A stretch of 41,806 bases of DNA from Myxococcales bacterium (GCA_016212965.1 JACRDA010000165.1:1-41806); one strand, 5' to 3'; shown: positions 8,667-16,302, counted from the stretch's first letter. Numbers and translations are program-made. The notes: generated from the letters alone by a model not told the origin.

Positions 8667-9500
8667 GTGAAGGAACGGCTTGGAGAACGCATTCGCCGAA
8701 AGAGAGCCGAGCACAAGCTCGGGCTCCGGGAGACGGCCACGAAGGTCGGCATCTCCCCCACGTACCTATCGCGCATCGAGACCATGGACGAGAAGACCCC
8801 GCCCGCCGAGGACGTGATCCGCAAGCTGGCGACGTTGCTGACCGACGATTTCGACGAGCTGATGCAACTCGCCGGCCGCGTGCCGGAGGATGTGGAGAAG
8901 GTCATCAAGGGCGACCCGAGCATGCCCGCGTTCCTGCGCACTGCGAAGGAGCAGAAGCTCTCGGGCGACGACCTCATGAAGCTCATCGAGGCGCAGAAGA
9001 AGGGGAAGCGGCAGAGGGCCCGGACCGCGAGCGAGGCGGAGCAGCGCGCTGGTCGCCTCCGCGCCGAGCTCGTCCGCCGGCAGGTGCACGCAGACGTCCT
9101 CAAGGCCTGTCGAGCGGAGCTTCTCGAAGAGAACTACTTCCCTGCGGTGCTCGAAGCGACGAAGAGCGTGGCGGAGAAAGTGCGGCAGCTCTCGGGCCTG
9201 ACGCTCGACGGCTCGGAGCTCGTCGACGAAGCGCTCGGGACACGCGACCGCGACCGTCGCCCGCGCGATCCAATCCTCGCGCTCAACACCCTGCGCTCCA
9301 CCTCGGAGCAGAGCGAGCAGCGCGGAATGATGCATGTCATGAAGGGCATCTTCGCGGTGTCCGGCAATCCGACGGCCCACGAGGCGAAGGCACGGTGGGC
9401 CGTCGATGAGCGCGAGGCGCTCGACTTGTTGACGATGGTCTCCGTGGTGCACCGCCGGCTCGACGGCGCCGTGCGCGTCCCGCGTGGAGGCGCCCGGTGA
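8667..9500 (+). CDS. XRE-family regulator fused to a TIGR02391 (Ymh) domain
   Basis: This 277-residue protein begins with a Cro/CI-type helix-turn-helix (residues about 3-65: LGERIRRKRAEHKLGLRETA, GISPTYLSRIE). A charged helical linker follows (about 95-150). The C-terminal domain ends in FAVSGNPTAHEAKARW and LDLLTMVSVVHRRLDGAV, characteristic of the TIGR02391/Ymh family seen in abortive-infection and defence-like genes. GTG start with an AGAGAGGA ribosome site 4 bases upstream. It is the first gene of a six-frame operon and its stop overlaps the next start as GTGA. Likely roles are operon repressor and/or signal-sensing component; the Ymh domain's biochemical function is not established, so this is inference. 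Confidence 0.82.
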   Translation: MKERLGERIRRKRAEHKLGLRETATKVGISPTYLSRIETMDEKTPPAEDVIRKLATLLTDDFDELMQLAGRVPEDVEKVIKGDPSMPAFLRTAKEQKLSGDDLMKLIEAQKKGKRQRARTASEAEQRAGRLRAELVRRQVHADVLKACRAELLEENYFPAVLEATKSVAEKVRQLSGLTLDGSELVDEALGTRDRDRRPRDPILALNTLRSTSEQSEQRGMMHVMKGIFAVSGNPTAHEAKARWAVDEREALDLLTMVSVVHRRLDGAVRVPRGGAR

Positions 9501-9661
9501 CCACCCTTGCCGAACTCCAGTCGCTCGTTGCCCAGGGCGAGTCCGAGACGCTCGCCGTCTTCGACGACCGCATCGACGCGAGGTGGCTCGTGATCGGCGG
9601 ACCCGCGTGCTCGTTGTGGCTCGCCGCGCGCGCTCACCGGCCGCGGAGGCGATCGCGATGA
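9497..9661 (+). CDS. 54-residue stub with AlbA_2-like N-terminus
   Basis: A short frame reads LAELQSLVAQGESETL at its start. This matches the opening helix of AlbA_2 (Schlafen-type ATP-binding) proteins, which normally continue with EFK and about 100 more residues. Here it switches to unrelated sequence and ends in RRRSR. It is nevertheless held in the operon by a GTGA overlap with the XRE gene and an ATGA overlap with the TPR gene, so ribosomes probably pass through it. It is either a deletion scar kept for coupling or a genuine micro-protein. Confidence 0.45.
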   Translation: MTTLAELQSLVAQGESETLAVFDDRIDARWLVIGGPACSLWLAARAHRPRRRSR

Positions 9662-11049
9662 CCACCAAGAAGCCAACGAAGAAGCCCGCCGCGCGCCCGA
9701 AATCCCGCGGCGCCAAGACGAACTCCGGCAGCAGCGCCGCCGGACGCGAGGACCTCGGCCAACTCATCGACCTGATCGCCGACGCCAAGGAGCGCGGCGC
9801 CCTCGACCCGAAGAACAGGCCGCGCAACATCGCGAAGCCGGCCGTGGCGAACACGCCCGGCGCGCCCTTCGCGCGCATCGTGGCGGGGGCGAAGACCGAG
9901 GACCAGCAGCTCCGTGCGCTCGAGGCCGCCGCCCAGCGCGAGATCGCGCTGCCAGCGGACGCATTCGTCATCGGTGAACCCGTCACGGCCGCCGCCATCA
10001 CCTACAGTGGGCACCCACGTGCAGGCCTGACGCTGTGGGGTGTTCGCGGGGACCGGCGCTTCAGCGTGGGCTTGGCCGACGTTGCGTTCACGCCGGGAAG
10101 TGCCGGCGCGCGGTTCGTGTCCCTGTACCGCGCGTGGCTTGGCTTCGGAGAGCTTTCCAGCGCCCCGGAGCCGTACGGCGCGACGCCGGCGGCTCGGCAC
10201 AAGGTCACGAACGACGACATTGCCGTCGGCAGTCCTGTCGAGCTCATCGTGCTCGCGTGCAAGTCGAACGCGCTCCGCTGCCGCCTGCTTGGCACCGCCC
10301 GCGAGGTCACGCTGCGCACCGCCGTACGCGACGAGGTGCCTGGCGGGATCATCACGGTCATGCCCACGAAGCAGTGGACGCACGCGCGCCACGCCTATCT
10401 CGCGGGCAACGTGCTTTCGATCCGCGCGGACGTAGAGGCGCTCGGCCTTCCGCCGCTCGCGCTCCACGAGCAGGGCGAGTGGGATCCGGAGACCGAATAC
10501 TGGGGCGAAGAAAGCGAGCCCATCGAAGAGTGGGCCAAGCGCATCATCGCGCGCGGCAAGCGGCCGATGTTCGAGATGGAGCAGGTGCTTCCGGGCGCCG
10601 AGCCGGAGGACTTCGACTCGGATCCCATCGTGGAGGCAAGCGAGCTGAACGCCGCGGGCGATCGCGCCGGCGCGCGGGAGCTCTTGATGAAGTTGCTCGC
10701 GCAGGACCTCCGCTGCCTCGACGCTCACGCGCACCTCGGCAACTTCGCGTTCGACCGCCAGCCGGCCCGAGCGCTCCGCCACTACGACGTGGGGATGAGC
10801 ATCGGCGCGTTCTCGCTCGGCAAGAAGTTCGATGGCGTGCTCGCCTGGGGCCTCGTCGACAACCGCCCGTTCTTGCGTTGCCTGCACGGCGTGGGCCTCT
10901 GCTGGTGGCGCCTCGGCAAGACCCGCGAGGCCGCCGCGGTGTTCCGCAAGATGCTGTGGCTCAACCCCAGCGACAACCAGGGCGCCCGCTTCAACCTCGC
11001 CGCCGTCGAGGCCGGCAAGACGTGGGAAGAGATGGAGGGCGACGAGTGA
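9658..11049 (+). CDS. Conserved protein with C-terminal tetratricopeptide-like repeats, copy 1
   Basis: This 463-residue protein starts at ATG 9658, preceded by GCGGAGGC, and overlaps the previous stop as ATGA. A Lys/Pro/Arg-rich N-terminal tail (residues 1-30) precedes a globular domain with LACKSNALRCRLLG, REVTLRTAVRDEVPG and KQWTHARHAYL. An acidic segment follows, then TPR-like helices in the last ~130 residues (AGDRAGARELLMKLLAQD, LGKTREAAAVFRKMLWLNP). It has no transmembrane segment or enzyme motif that I can identify. A shorter paralogue lies two genes downstream at 12122-13237. TPRs suggest protein-protein contacts, so it may be the scaffold of the operon's complex. Function unknown. 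Confidence 0.72.
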   Translation: MTTKKPTKKPAARPKSRGAKTNSGSSAAGREDLGQLIDLIADAKERGALDPKNRPRNIAKPAVANTPGAPFARIVAGAKTEDQQLRALEAAAQREIALPADAFVIGEPVTAAAITYSGHPRAGLTLWGVRGDRRFSVGLADVAFTPGSAGARFVSLYRAWLGFGELSSAPEPYGATPAARHKVTNDDIAVGSPVELIVLACKSNALRCRLLGTAREVTLRTAVRDEVPGGIITVMPTKQWTHARHAYLAGNVLSIRADVEALGLPPLALHEQGEWDPETEYWGEESEPIEEWAKRIIARGKRPMFEMEQVLPGAEPEDFDSDPIVEASELNAAGDRAGARELLMKLLAQDLRCLDAHAHLGNFAFDRQPARALRHYDVGMSIGAFSLGKKFDGVLAWGLVDNRPFLRCLHGVGLCWWRLGKTREAAAVFRKMLWLNPSDNQGARFNLAAVEAGKTWEEMEGDE

Positions 11050-12125
11050 CTCGCAAGAAGACGCCCCCCGCCTCGCTCGTGCGCTCCTCGGCCGCCGAGT
11101 ACCTCACCTTCGTCGCGGCCACGGGCTCGCAGCAGCAAGCCGTCGAGATGCGCTACGAGGACGAGAACATCTGGCTGTCGCAGAAGATGATGGCGACGCT
11201 CTACGACGTCACCGTCCCGGCCATCAACCAGCACCTCAAGCGCATCTTCAAGGACCGGGAGCTCGCCCCGGAGGCAGTTGTTAAGCACTACTTAACGACT
11301 GCAGCCGACGGGAAGACCTACAACGTCAAGCACTACAACCTGCAGGCCATCATCGCCGTCGGCTTCAAGATCGAGAACGAGCGCGCGGTTCAGTTCCGCA
11401 AGTGGGCCACGCAGGTGGTGAAGGACTACACCATCCAAGGCTGGGTGATGGACGTGGACCGCCTGAAGTCCGGCGGCAGCGTGCTCACCCAGGAGTTCTT
11501 CGATCGGCAGCTCGAGAAGGTCCGGGAGATCCGCCTCTCGGAGCGCAAGTTCTACCAGAAGATCACCGACATCTACGCGACCTCGGTGGACTACGACGCG
11601 ACGGCCACCGCGACGCAGCGTTTCTTCGCGGCCGTGCAGAACAAGTTGCACTTCGCGGTGCATGGACAGACCGCTGCCGAGGTCATCGTCGATCGCGCCG
11701 ACGCCGAGCAGCCCCACATGGGTCTGACGACGTGGGAGGGCGCGCCGCAGGGGAAGATCCACCGCTACGACGTGGTGATCGCCAAGAACTACCTCTCGGA
11801 GACCGAGATGGACCAGATGCAGCGCATCGTCTCGGCCTACCTCGACATGGCCGAGATGCAGGCGACGCGGCGCATCCCGATGACGATGGCCGACTGGGAG
11901 GAACGCCTCCAAGGCTTCCTGCGCTTGTGGGACCGCGAGATCTTGCAGGACGCCGGCAAGGTGACCGCTGAGCTGGCGAAGCAGCACGCGCTCAGCGAGT
12001 TCGAGAAGTTCCGCATCGTGCAGGACCGACTGTTCGAGAGCGACTTCGACCGCGTCGTGGCCGAGACCAAGCGGCTACGCGAGGGCGCGACGAAAGACAC
12101 GTCGCGCAAGGTGAAGAAGCCATGA
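11046..12125 (+). CDS. rhuM: RhuM family protein
   Basis: This 359-residue protein matches the RhuM family (virulence RhuM, first described next to Salmonella rhuA-type genes). It has the N-terminal IWLSQKMMATLYDVTVPAINQHLK, then VVKHYLTTAADGKTYNVKHYNL, IIAVGF, VQFRKWA and a C-terminal helical region with FFAAVQNKLHFAVHGQTAAE. GTG start, GTGA overlap with the upstream TPR gene and ATGA overlap with the downstream one. The N-terminal KilA-N/Bro-like region suggests nucleic-acid binding. RhuM genes often occur on mobile elements, but the biochemical function is unknown. Its position between two paralogous TPR genes is unusual. Confidence 0.88.
   Translation: MTRKKTPPASLVRSSAAEYLTFVAATGSQQQAVEMRYEDENIWLSQKMMATLYDVTVPAINQHLKRIFKDRELAPEAVVKHYLTTAADGKTYNVKHYNLQAIIAVGFKIENERAVQFRKWATQVVKDYTIQGWVMDVDRLKSGGSVLTQEFFDRQLEKVREIRLSERKFYQKITDIYATSVDYDATATATQRFFAAVQNKLHFAVHGQTAAEVIVDRADAEQPHMGLTTWEGAPQGKIHRYDVVIAKNYLSETEMDQMQRIVSAYLDMAEMQATRRIPMTMADWEERLQGFLRLWDREILQDAGKVTAELAKQHALSEFEKFRIVQDRLFESDFDRVVAETKRLREGATKDTSRKVKKP
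11277..11299 (+). other. AT-rich palindrome inside rhuM
   Basis: GTTGTTAAG (11277-11285), five bases, then CTTAACGAC (11291-11299): eight of nine positions pair. It includes the TTA leucine codon at 11291-11296 and GTT/ACT codons, which are atypical for this GC-rich genome. It could be an operator, a recombination-type site or simply a by-product of the conserved protein motif VVKHYLTTA. Confidence 0.4.
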
Positions 12126-13237
12126 TGCTGCCCACTCGGACCGACGACGCAGGCGCCCTCGTGGAGCTCGAGGCGTTCGCGCACGCCGAAGTCGTCCTCC
12201 CAGCCGACGCCCACGTCATCGGCGAGCCCGTCACGATCACGCAGATCCGCTACCCGGGGCTCGCGCGCGCGGGCCTCCTCGCGACCTGCAAGCGTGGCGA
12301 CCTCACGTACGAGCTGAGTCTCGCGGACGTGGTGTTTCCGGCGGCGAGCGCCGGCGCATCCCTCGTAGCGCGCTACCGCACGTGGCTCGGCCTCGCGCAG
12401 TTCCCGGTGCCAGGTGGCGAGGCTGCGCGCCCGCACAAGGTCGAGGGCGACGACATCGTGGTCGGCAAGCCAGTCGACCTCGTCGTGCTCGCATGCAAGT
12501 CGAACGCGTTGCGTTGCCGCCTCCTCGGCTCGACCCGAGAGGTGACGCTGCGCACGGCCGTGCGAGACGAGATCCCGGGCTCGATCATCACGGTGACGCC
12601 GAAGAAGCAGTGGACGCACGCTCGGCATCCGTACCTCTCGGGCGACGTGTCGGCGGTACGCATCGACGCAGCCGTGCTCGGGCTCGCGCTCCTCGCGCTG
12701 CACCGTGAGGATGCGCCAAGTCACACCGCACGTCGCCACGCAGCCGGAGACGGGCGCCCCGTGTGCCGCCTGGTGCAGGTCGCGCCCGCGAGGGACGACG
12801 CGGGAGGGGATCTCCTCCTCGAAGCGCAGGAATGCACGGAGGCGCGTGCATTCGCCGAGGCCGATGAGCTCCTCCACAAGGTGCTCGCGCTCGACCTTCG
12901 CCACCTCGACGCTCACGCGATGCTCGGCGAGCGCAACCTCTCGTGCTGGCCGACGCTCGCCCTCCATCACTTCGAGCTGGGCGTGGCCATCGGCTCGCTC
13001 ACCGTGGGCGAGGACTTCGACGGCGTGCTGCCGTGGAGGCTCACGGAGAATCGCCCCTTCCTCCGCTGTTTGCACGGGCTCTCTCGCGCGCTCCTGCGAC
13101 GCGATCGACGCGAGGACGCGGCCGTAGCATTGCGACGGCTCCTTCGCCTCGACCCGGCCGACCACCTCGGTGCTGGCGCGAGGCTGGCGGCGGTCGAGGC
13201 AGGGAAGACGTGGCGCGAGCTGGAGACGACGCCGTGA
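12122..13237 (+). CDS. Conserved protein with C-terminal tetratricopeptide-like repeats, copy 2
   Basis: This 371-residue paralogue of the 9658-11049 product lacks that protein's basic N-terminal tail and its acidic middle. Shared signatures are ADAHVIGEPVT, LACKSNALRCRLLG, REVTLRTAVRDE, KKQWTHARHPYLSGD, ENRPFLRCLHG and AAVEAGKTW. The region between the globular domain and the TPR-like tail is rewritten (about residues 195-240). ATG start overlapping the rhuM stop as ATGA; its own stop overlaps the next gene as GTGA. Retention of two diverged copies in one operon suggests a hetero-complex rather than redundancy, which is inference. Function unknown. Confidence 0.7.
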   Translation: MMLPTRTDDAGALVELEAFAHAEVVLPADAHVIGEPVTITQIRYPGLARAGLLATCKRGDLTYELSLADVVFPAASAGASLVARYRTWLGLAQFPVPGGEAARPHKVEGDDIVVGKPVDLVVLACKSNALRCRLLGSTREVTLRTAVRDEIPGSIITVTPKKQWTHARHPYLSGDVSAVRIDAAVLGLALLALHREDAPSHTARRHAAGDGRPVCRLVQVAPARDDAGGDLLLEAQECTEARAFAEADELLHKVLALDLRHLDAHAMLGERNLSCWPTLALHHFELGVAIGSLTVGEDFDGVLPWRLTENRPFLRCLHGLSRALLRRDRREDAAVALRRLLRLDPADHLGAGARLAAVEAGKTWRELETTP

Positions 13238-14349
13238 GCGAGTACCAGTGCTACGAGTTCGTCGCGCTCGATCGACCGCTGACCGCAAAGCAGATGGGCG
13301 AGCTGCGCGCCATCTCGACGCGCGCGGAGATCTCCCCGACGCGCTTCTGGAACGAGTACCAGTGGGGCGACCTCAAGGCCGACCCGGCGAGGCTCATGGC
13401 GCGCTACTTCGACGCGCACCTGTATTTCGCAAACTGGGGCACGCACCGCATCATGCTGCGCATGCCGACGGCGCGCGTCGACCTGAAGGCGCTCGAGCCC
13501 TACTTCGTCGGGCGGAACGCGGCGCGCCTCACGACCGTCGGCGAGAACGTGCTGCTCGACCTCGGCAGTGACACGGAGGAGCCCGAGTACGACGAGCAGA
13601 GCCCGGGCTCGCTTGCCGCGCTGTCGCCGCTTCGCGCCGAGCTGATGCGCGGCGACCTGCGTCCAGCGTATCTGGCTTGGCTGCTCGCGGTCGCCGCGGA
13701 CGACGTCGACGACGACGCAGAGGAGCCGCCGGTTCCGCCTGGGCTCGGGGAGCTGACCGCGGCGCAGGAGGCGGTCGTCGACTTCCTGCGCATCGACGTC
13801 GACCTCGTCGCTGCCGGTGCCAGCGGGAGCGCTGCCGCGACTGAAGACGGCGCGCCCTTTCGCCGATGGCTCGCGGCACTCCCGGTCAAGGACAAGGACG
13901 CGTGGCTGAGGCGCGCGGCAGACGAGCCCGACCTCGCCCTCGGTGGCGAGCTGCTTCGTGCGTTCCGCGCGACGACGAAGGGCCAGTGCTCCGGCGCACG
14001 GCGCACCGTCGGCGAGCTGCGCGCACTCGCGGAGACACAGCGAACGGAACGGGAGAAGGCCGAAGCCGCCCGCGCGAAGAAGGCCAGAGCTGCCGCCGAA
14101 GCGGCCCGTCAGCGACACCTGACAAAGCTCGCTCACGACGTCGATGGCGCCTGGGCGAAGCTCGAGAAGCTCGTGGAGGGGAGCAGCTACGACGAGGCCG
14201 TGAAGCTCGCCGTCGACCTGCGCGAGCTCACGACGCGCGATGGGGCGGGAGCAGGCTTCGAGAAGCGGTTCGAAGCGATGCGAAGGCGCCAGGTCCGGCG
14301 CCGCGGGTTCTTCGATCGGTGGAAGCGGGCGACGAAAGCGGACTCGTAG
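13234..14349 (+). CDS. Conserved protein of unknown function, last gene of operon
   Basis: This 371-residue protein has a well-conserved N-terminal domain of about 170 residues (YQCYEFVALDRPLT, MGELRAISTRAEISPTRF, WGDLKADPARLM, FANWGTH). I recall this type from genomes where it accompanies SNF2/SWIM gene pairs. The middle is acidic, followed by a Lys/Ala/Glu coiled coil (about residues 265-300) and a C-terminal helical segment. The final codons (RATKADS, stop) lie inside the decayed integrase duplicate that starts at 14331, so the original C-terminus was cut and re-terminated there. A 45-base fragment of a homologous gene survives at 21399-21443 beside this window's SNF2/SWIM operon. Function unknown. 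Confidence 0.68.
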   Translation: MSEYQCYEFVALDRPLTAKQMGELRAISTRAEISPTRFWNEYQWGDLKADPARLMARYFDAHLYFANWGTHRIMLRMPTARVDLKALEPYFVGRNAARLTTVGENVLLDLGSDTEEPEYDEQSPGSLAALSPLRAELMRGDLRPAYLAWLLAVAADDVDDDAEEPPVPPGLGELTAAQEAVVDFLRIDVDLVAAGASGSAAATEDGAPFRRWLAALPVKDKDAWLRRAADEPDLALGGELLRAFRATTKGQCSGARRTVGELRALAETQRTEREKAEAARAKKARAAAEAARQRHLTKLAHDVDGAWAKLEKLVEGSSYDEAVKLAVDLRELTTRDGAGAGFEKRFEAMRRRQVRRRGFFDRWKRATKADS

Positions 14350-14600
14350 CGGCGCCCGCGCAGCGCGGCGAGCAGGCGCGCCGCCTGCGCCGGCGAGAGC
14401 CACCTCGGATCGCGCGGTGGGTGGCGTGGCAGGGGCAAGTCAGGGCCGTCGGCACGTCGGCACGTCCACGTGGCCGGCTCCCAGGTCGCATCGTGCGGTT
14501 CCCCGAGGACCGGGTGGAGGAACTCCTTGGCCGCCTTCGTCACGCTCGTCGAGCGTCGGCCACGCGAGCTCGTCTTCCCGCGCCATGGCGGCATGCGGCG
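14331..14600 (-). pseudogene. Decayed second copy of the integrase region
   Basis: This stretch fuses the equivalent of integrase codons 102-138 (14331-14439) directly to the equivalent of DNA upstream of the integrase gene (14440-14600). The N-terminal 365 bases of the gene and all catalytic residues are absent, and the small upstream ORF carries a one-base shift. It lies in the same orientation as the intact copy 6.5 kb to the left. Its first 19 bases also encode the last codons and stop of the plus-strand operon gene. It probably marks the right boundary of an older or nested insertion. Confidence 0.8.
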
Positions 14601-14622
14601 CCCCGTCCGCATGGCGGTCGGA

Positions 14623-14664
14623 CCGGCAAAAGTAGTTGTCGTCAGCCGGCAGAAATAACTGTCG
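14623..14664. repeat. Two degenerate 19-base direct repeats resembling an IS21-type end
   Basis: CCGGCAAAAGTAGTTGTCG (14623-14641) and CCGGCAGAAATAACTGTCG (14646-14664) are spaced 23 bases start to start, in an AT-richer patch. Internal multiple direct repeats at the termini are typical of IS21-family elements. The repeat forms the last codons (TVISAG) of the AbiEii-like toxin, so the insertion end was absorbed into that gene. Confidence 0.5.
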
Positions 14665-15574
14665 CGCCGCTCGTCCACGGTCCGCCCGGTGGCCAGCGTT
14701 GCTCGAAGCTTTCGCCGGCAGCGCAGGCGCGCGCGATCGGCAGCAGGAACTGGGCGAGGACCGGCACGACCTCGGCGAGCGTCTCCGGGCAATCAGTGTT
14801 CGGGAGCTTCCTTCGGAACGCGGTCCACTGCGCCAAGGTCGACGCCTGCTCGGTGAACTCTGGTGTGAAGGCGATCGGCTCGACGTCGATGGCGGTCGCG
14901 CGGTTGGCGAAGGTGGCGGCGATGGCCTTCGCGAGCATCGCGCCGTCGAAGGCGAACTGCCGCGCGAGCAGCCACACGTCGTAGAAGTCCTTCATGCGGC
15001 TGTTCAACGTGCGCAGGTAGACCATCGCCTGGAGCTTCTCGGCGATCACGGTCTCGCGCGGGTAACCCGAGACCGCGGGCGCGGGGAAGTCGAGCAGCGC
15101 CGGGTAGGTGATGTCTACCGCGCCGGGCGTGACGACGTCGCCGAACCCGACATCGAGCTGCATCGTGACGCGCGCCTTGCCGAGCAGGCCGACGAAGCGG
15201 ACACGCACGCCCTCGTAGTCCGCGTCCTCCTTGATGCGCTCGGCCTTCACCGTCGCCGGGTCGAACACCATGCCGTCGGGCTCCACGTCGGCGGTGCAGA
15301 CCTCGCAGACCACGCGCTCGAGGTTCTCGAGCGAGTTGTCGAGCCGGCCGAGGAAGTCGACGTCCTTCGTCGCGCGCGCGAGCGGCGCCTCCCACACGTG
15401 CAGCATCAGCGCGCCCTTGAGGACGAGGCTCGCGCGGTGAGGAGTCGTCGACAGCCGGTAGAGGAAGCGTTCCATCGCGTAGTACTGGAGCAGCTCCTGG
15501 AACGGCCGCTGCGCCCTGCGCGCGTGATTCTGGAGACGGGCCTGCACCGAGGCCGAGAGGTTCACTACGCTCAC
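14642..15574 (-). CDS. abiEii: AbiEii/AbiGii-type nucleotidyltransferase toxin
   Basis: The 310-residue product matches the AbiEii toxin of type IV AbiE systems, a nucleotidyltransferase-like enzyme that aborts phage infection. It has KGALMLHVW, then TKDVDFLG (the DxD metal-binding pair), a central ETVIAEKLQAMV lysine motif and SRMKDFYDVWLL. I prefer the GTG at 15574, preceded by CGGAGGACC, over the ATG at 15607. The cognate antitoxin lies 73 bases upstream; this gap contains several copies of a GGACTCCGT-like 9-mer (15582-15627). The last residues after WPPGGPWTS derive from an IS-like repeat, so the extreme C-terminus is not native, though the family's end motif appears intact. Expected to be repressed together with AbiEi. 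Confidence 0.88.
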   Translation of the reverse strand: MSVVNLSASVQARLQNHARRAQRPFQELLQYYAMERFLYRLSTTPHRASLVLKGALMLHVWEAPLARATKDVDFLGRLDNSLENLERVVCEVCTADVEPDGMVFDPATVKAERIKEDADYEGVRVRFVGLLGKARVTMQLDVGFGDVVTPGAVDITYPALLDFPAPAVSGYPRETVIAEKLQAMVYLRTLNSRMKDFYDVWLLARQFAFDGAMLAKAIAATFANRATAIDVEPIAFTPEFTEQASTLAQWTAFRRKLPNTDCPETLAEVVPVLAQFLLPIARACAAGESFEQRWPPGGPWTSGATVISAG

Positions 15575-15647
15575 GCTCCGTGGTCCTCCGTGGACTCCGT
15601 CCAGCACCCTGGACTCCGTCGACTCCGGCTCGAGACGTTCTTGACGG

Positions 15648-16253
15648 TCACTGCATCGCCTCCAGGTAGGGGCGCATCGCCTGCTCGACGTGGCGCATGC
15701 GGGCGTACTTCAGGAGGGCGTCGAGCTTCTTCTTGCGGCGCTCACGCCAGAGCCGCAGCGCCTCCAGGGCGACGTCCATGCCGAGCTGGTTCCGGTACCG
15801 GAAGCAGTCGACGAGGGTCTTCTCCGGGCCGTAGATGCGGACCGGCACACCGTCGAGCTCGTGCGTCTCGATGCCCTCGTGGAACGCCGGGCCCGAGAAC
15901 CAGAAGAAGCGCGTCGGCGGGTAGTCGAGGCGCGGCTTCGTCTTGCCCCGCTCGAGCGCGACGTCGATGGTGTGCGGCACCTGCGTCGTCAGCTCGTGGA
16001 ACGAGAGCGCGGAGATGAGGCAGAGGACGCCCTGCGGGACGCGCTTGGCCACCGTGACGAGGTCCGGATGCGCGAGCGGAGCGAGCGAAGCGAGGCGGTA
16101 CACCCCTCGGGAGACGGGCACCACGACGCCGGCGTCGCGCATCGCGTAGAGCGTCTTCCGGTTGATGCCGAGGCGCAGAGCTTCGGCCATGCGGAGGCCG
16201 CCGCAATGCTGGCGGAACAGCTCGACCTCACGCTCGAAGACCCGGGTAGCCAC
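15648..16253 (-). CDS. abiEi: AbiEi-type antitoxin/transcriptional repressor
   Basis: This 201-residue protein has an N-terminal winged HTH (LRMAEALRLGINRKTLYAMRDAGVVVPVSRGVYRL) and the AbiEi C-terminal antitoxin domain (LCLISALSFHELT, TRFFWFSGPAFHEG, VRIYGPEKTLVDCFRYR). In AbiE systems this protein neutralises the AbiEii toxin without stable complex formation and represses its own promoter. It starts at GTG 16253. Nested inverted repeats directly upstream fit autoregulation. The promoter region also contains the tail of an IS21-like transposase fragment, so the pair was brought next to or inside an insertion sequence. Confidence 0.9.
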   Translation of the reverse strand: MATRVFEREVELFRQHCGGLRMAEALRLGINRKTLYAMRDAGVVVPVSRGVYRLASLAPLAHPDLVTVAKRVPQGVLCLISALSFHELTTQVPHTIDVALERGKTKPRLDYPPTRFFWFSGPAFHEGIETHELDGVPVRIYGPEKTLVDCFRYRNQLGMDVALEALRLWRERRKKKLDALLKYARMRHVEQAMRPYLEAMQ

Positions 16254-16302
16254 GGAGACATATTGCCTTCAAACTCACGCAAAGTGAAGTGGTTGTGTCT
16301 CC
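16254..16302 (-). promoter_or_regulatory. Candidate AbiEi operator/promoter
   Basis: An outer inverted repeat GGAGACA (16254-16260) / TGTCTCC (16296-16302) brackets an inner one, TCAC (16275-16278) / GTGA (16284-16287). On the minus strand TTCACT and CAATAT are 17 bases apart and could be weak -35 and -10 boxes. It lies immediately upstream of the antitoxin start, where AbiEi repressors bind inverted repeats. Confidence 0.45.

Noticed and set aside
15582..15627. Short tandem GGACTCCGT-type repeats as a CRISPR-like or iteron array
   Set aside because: Only about four irregular 9-mers without uniform spacers. They sit in the 73-base AbiEi-AbiEii gap and partly form the ribosome site.
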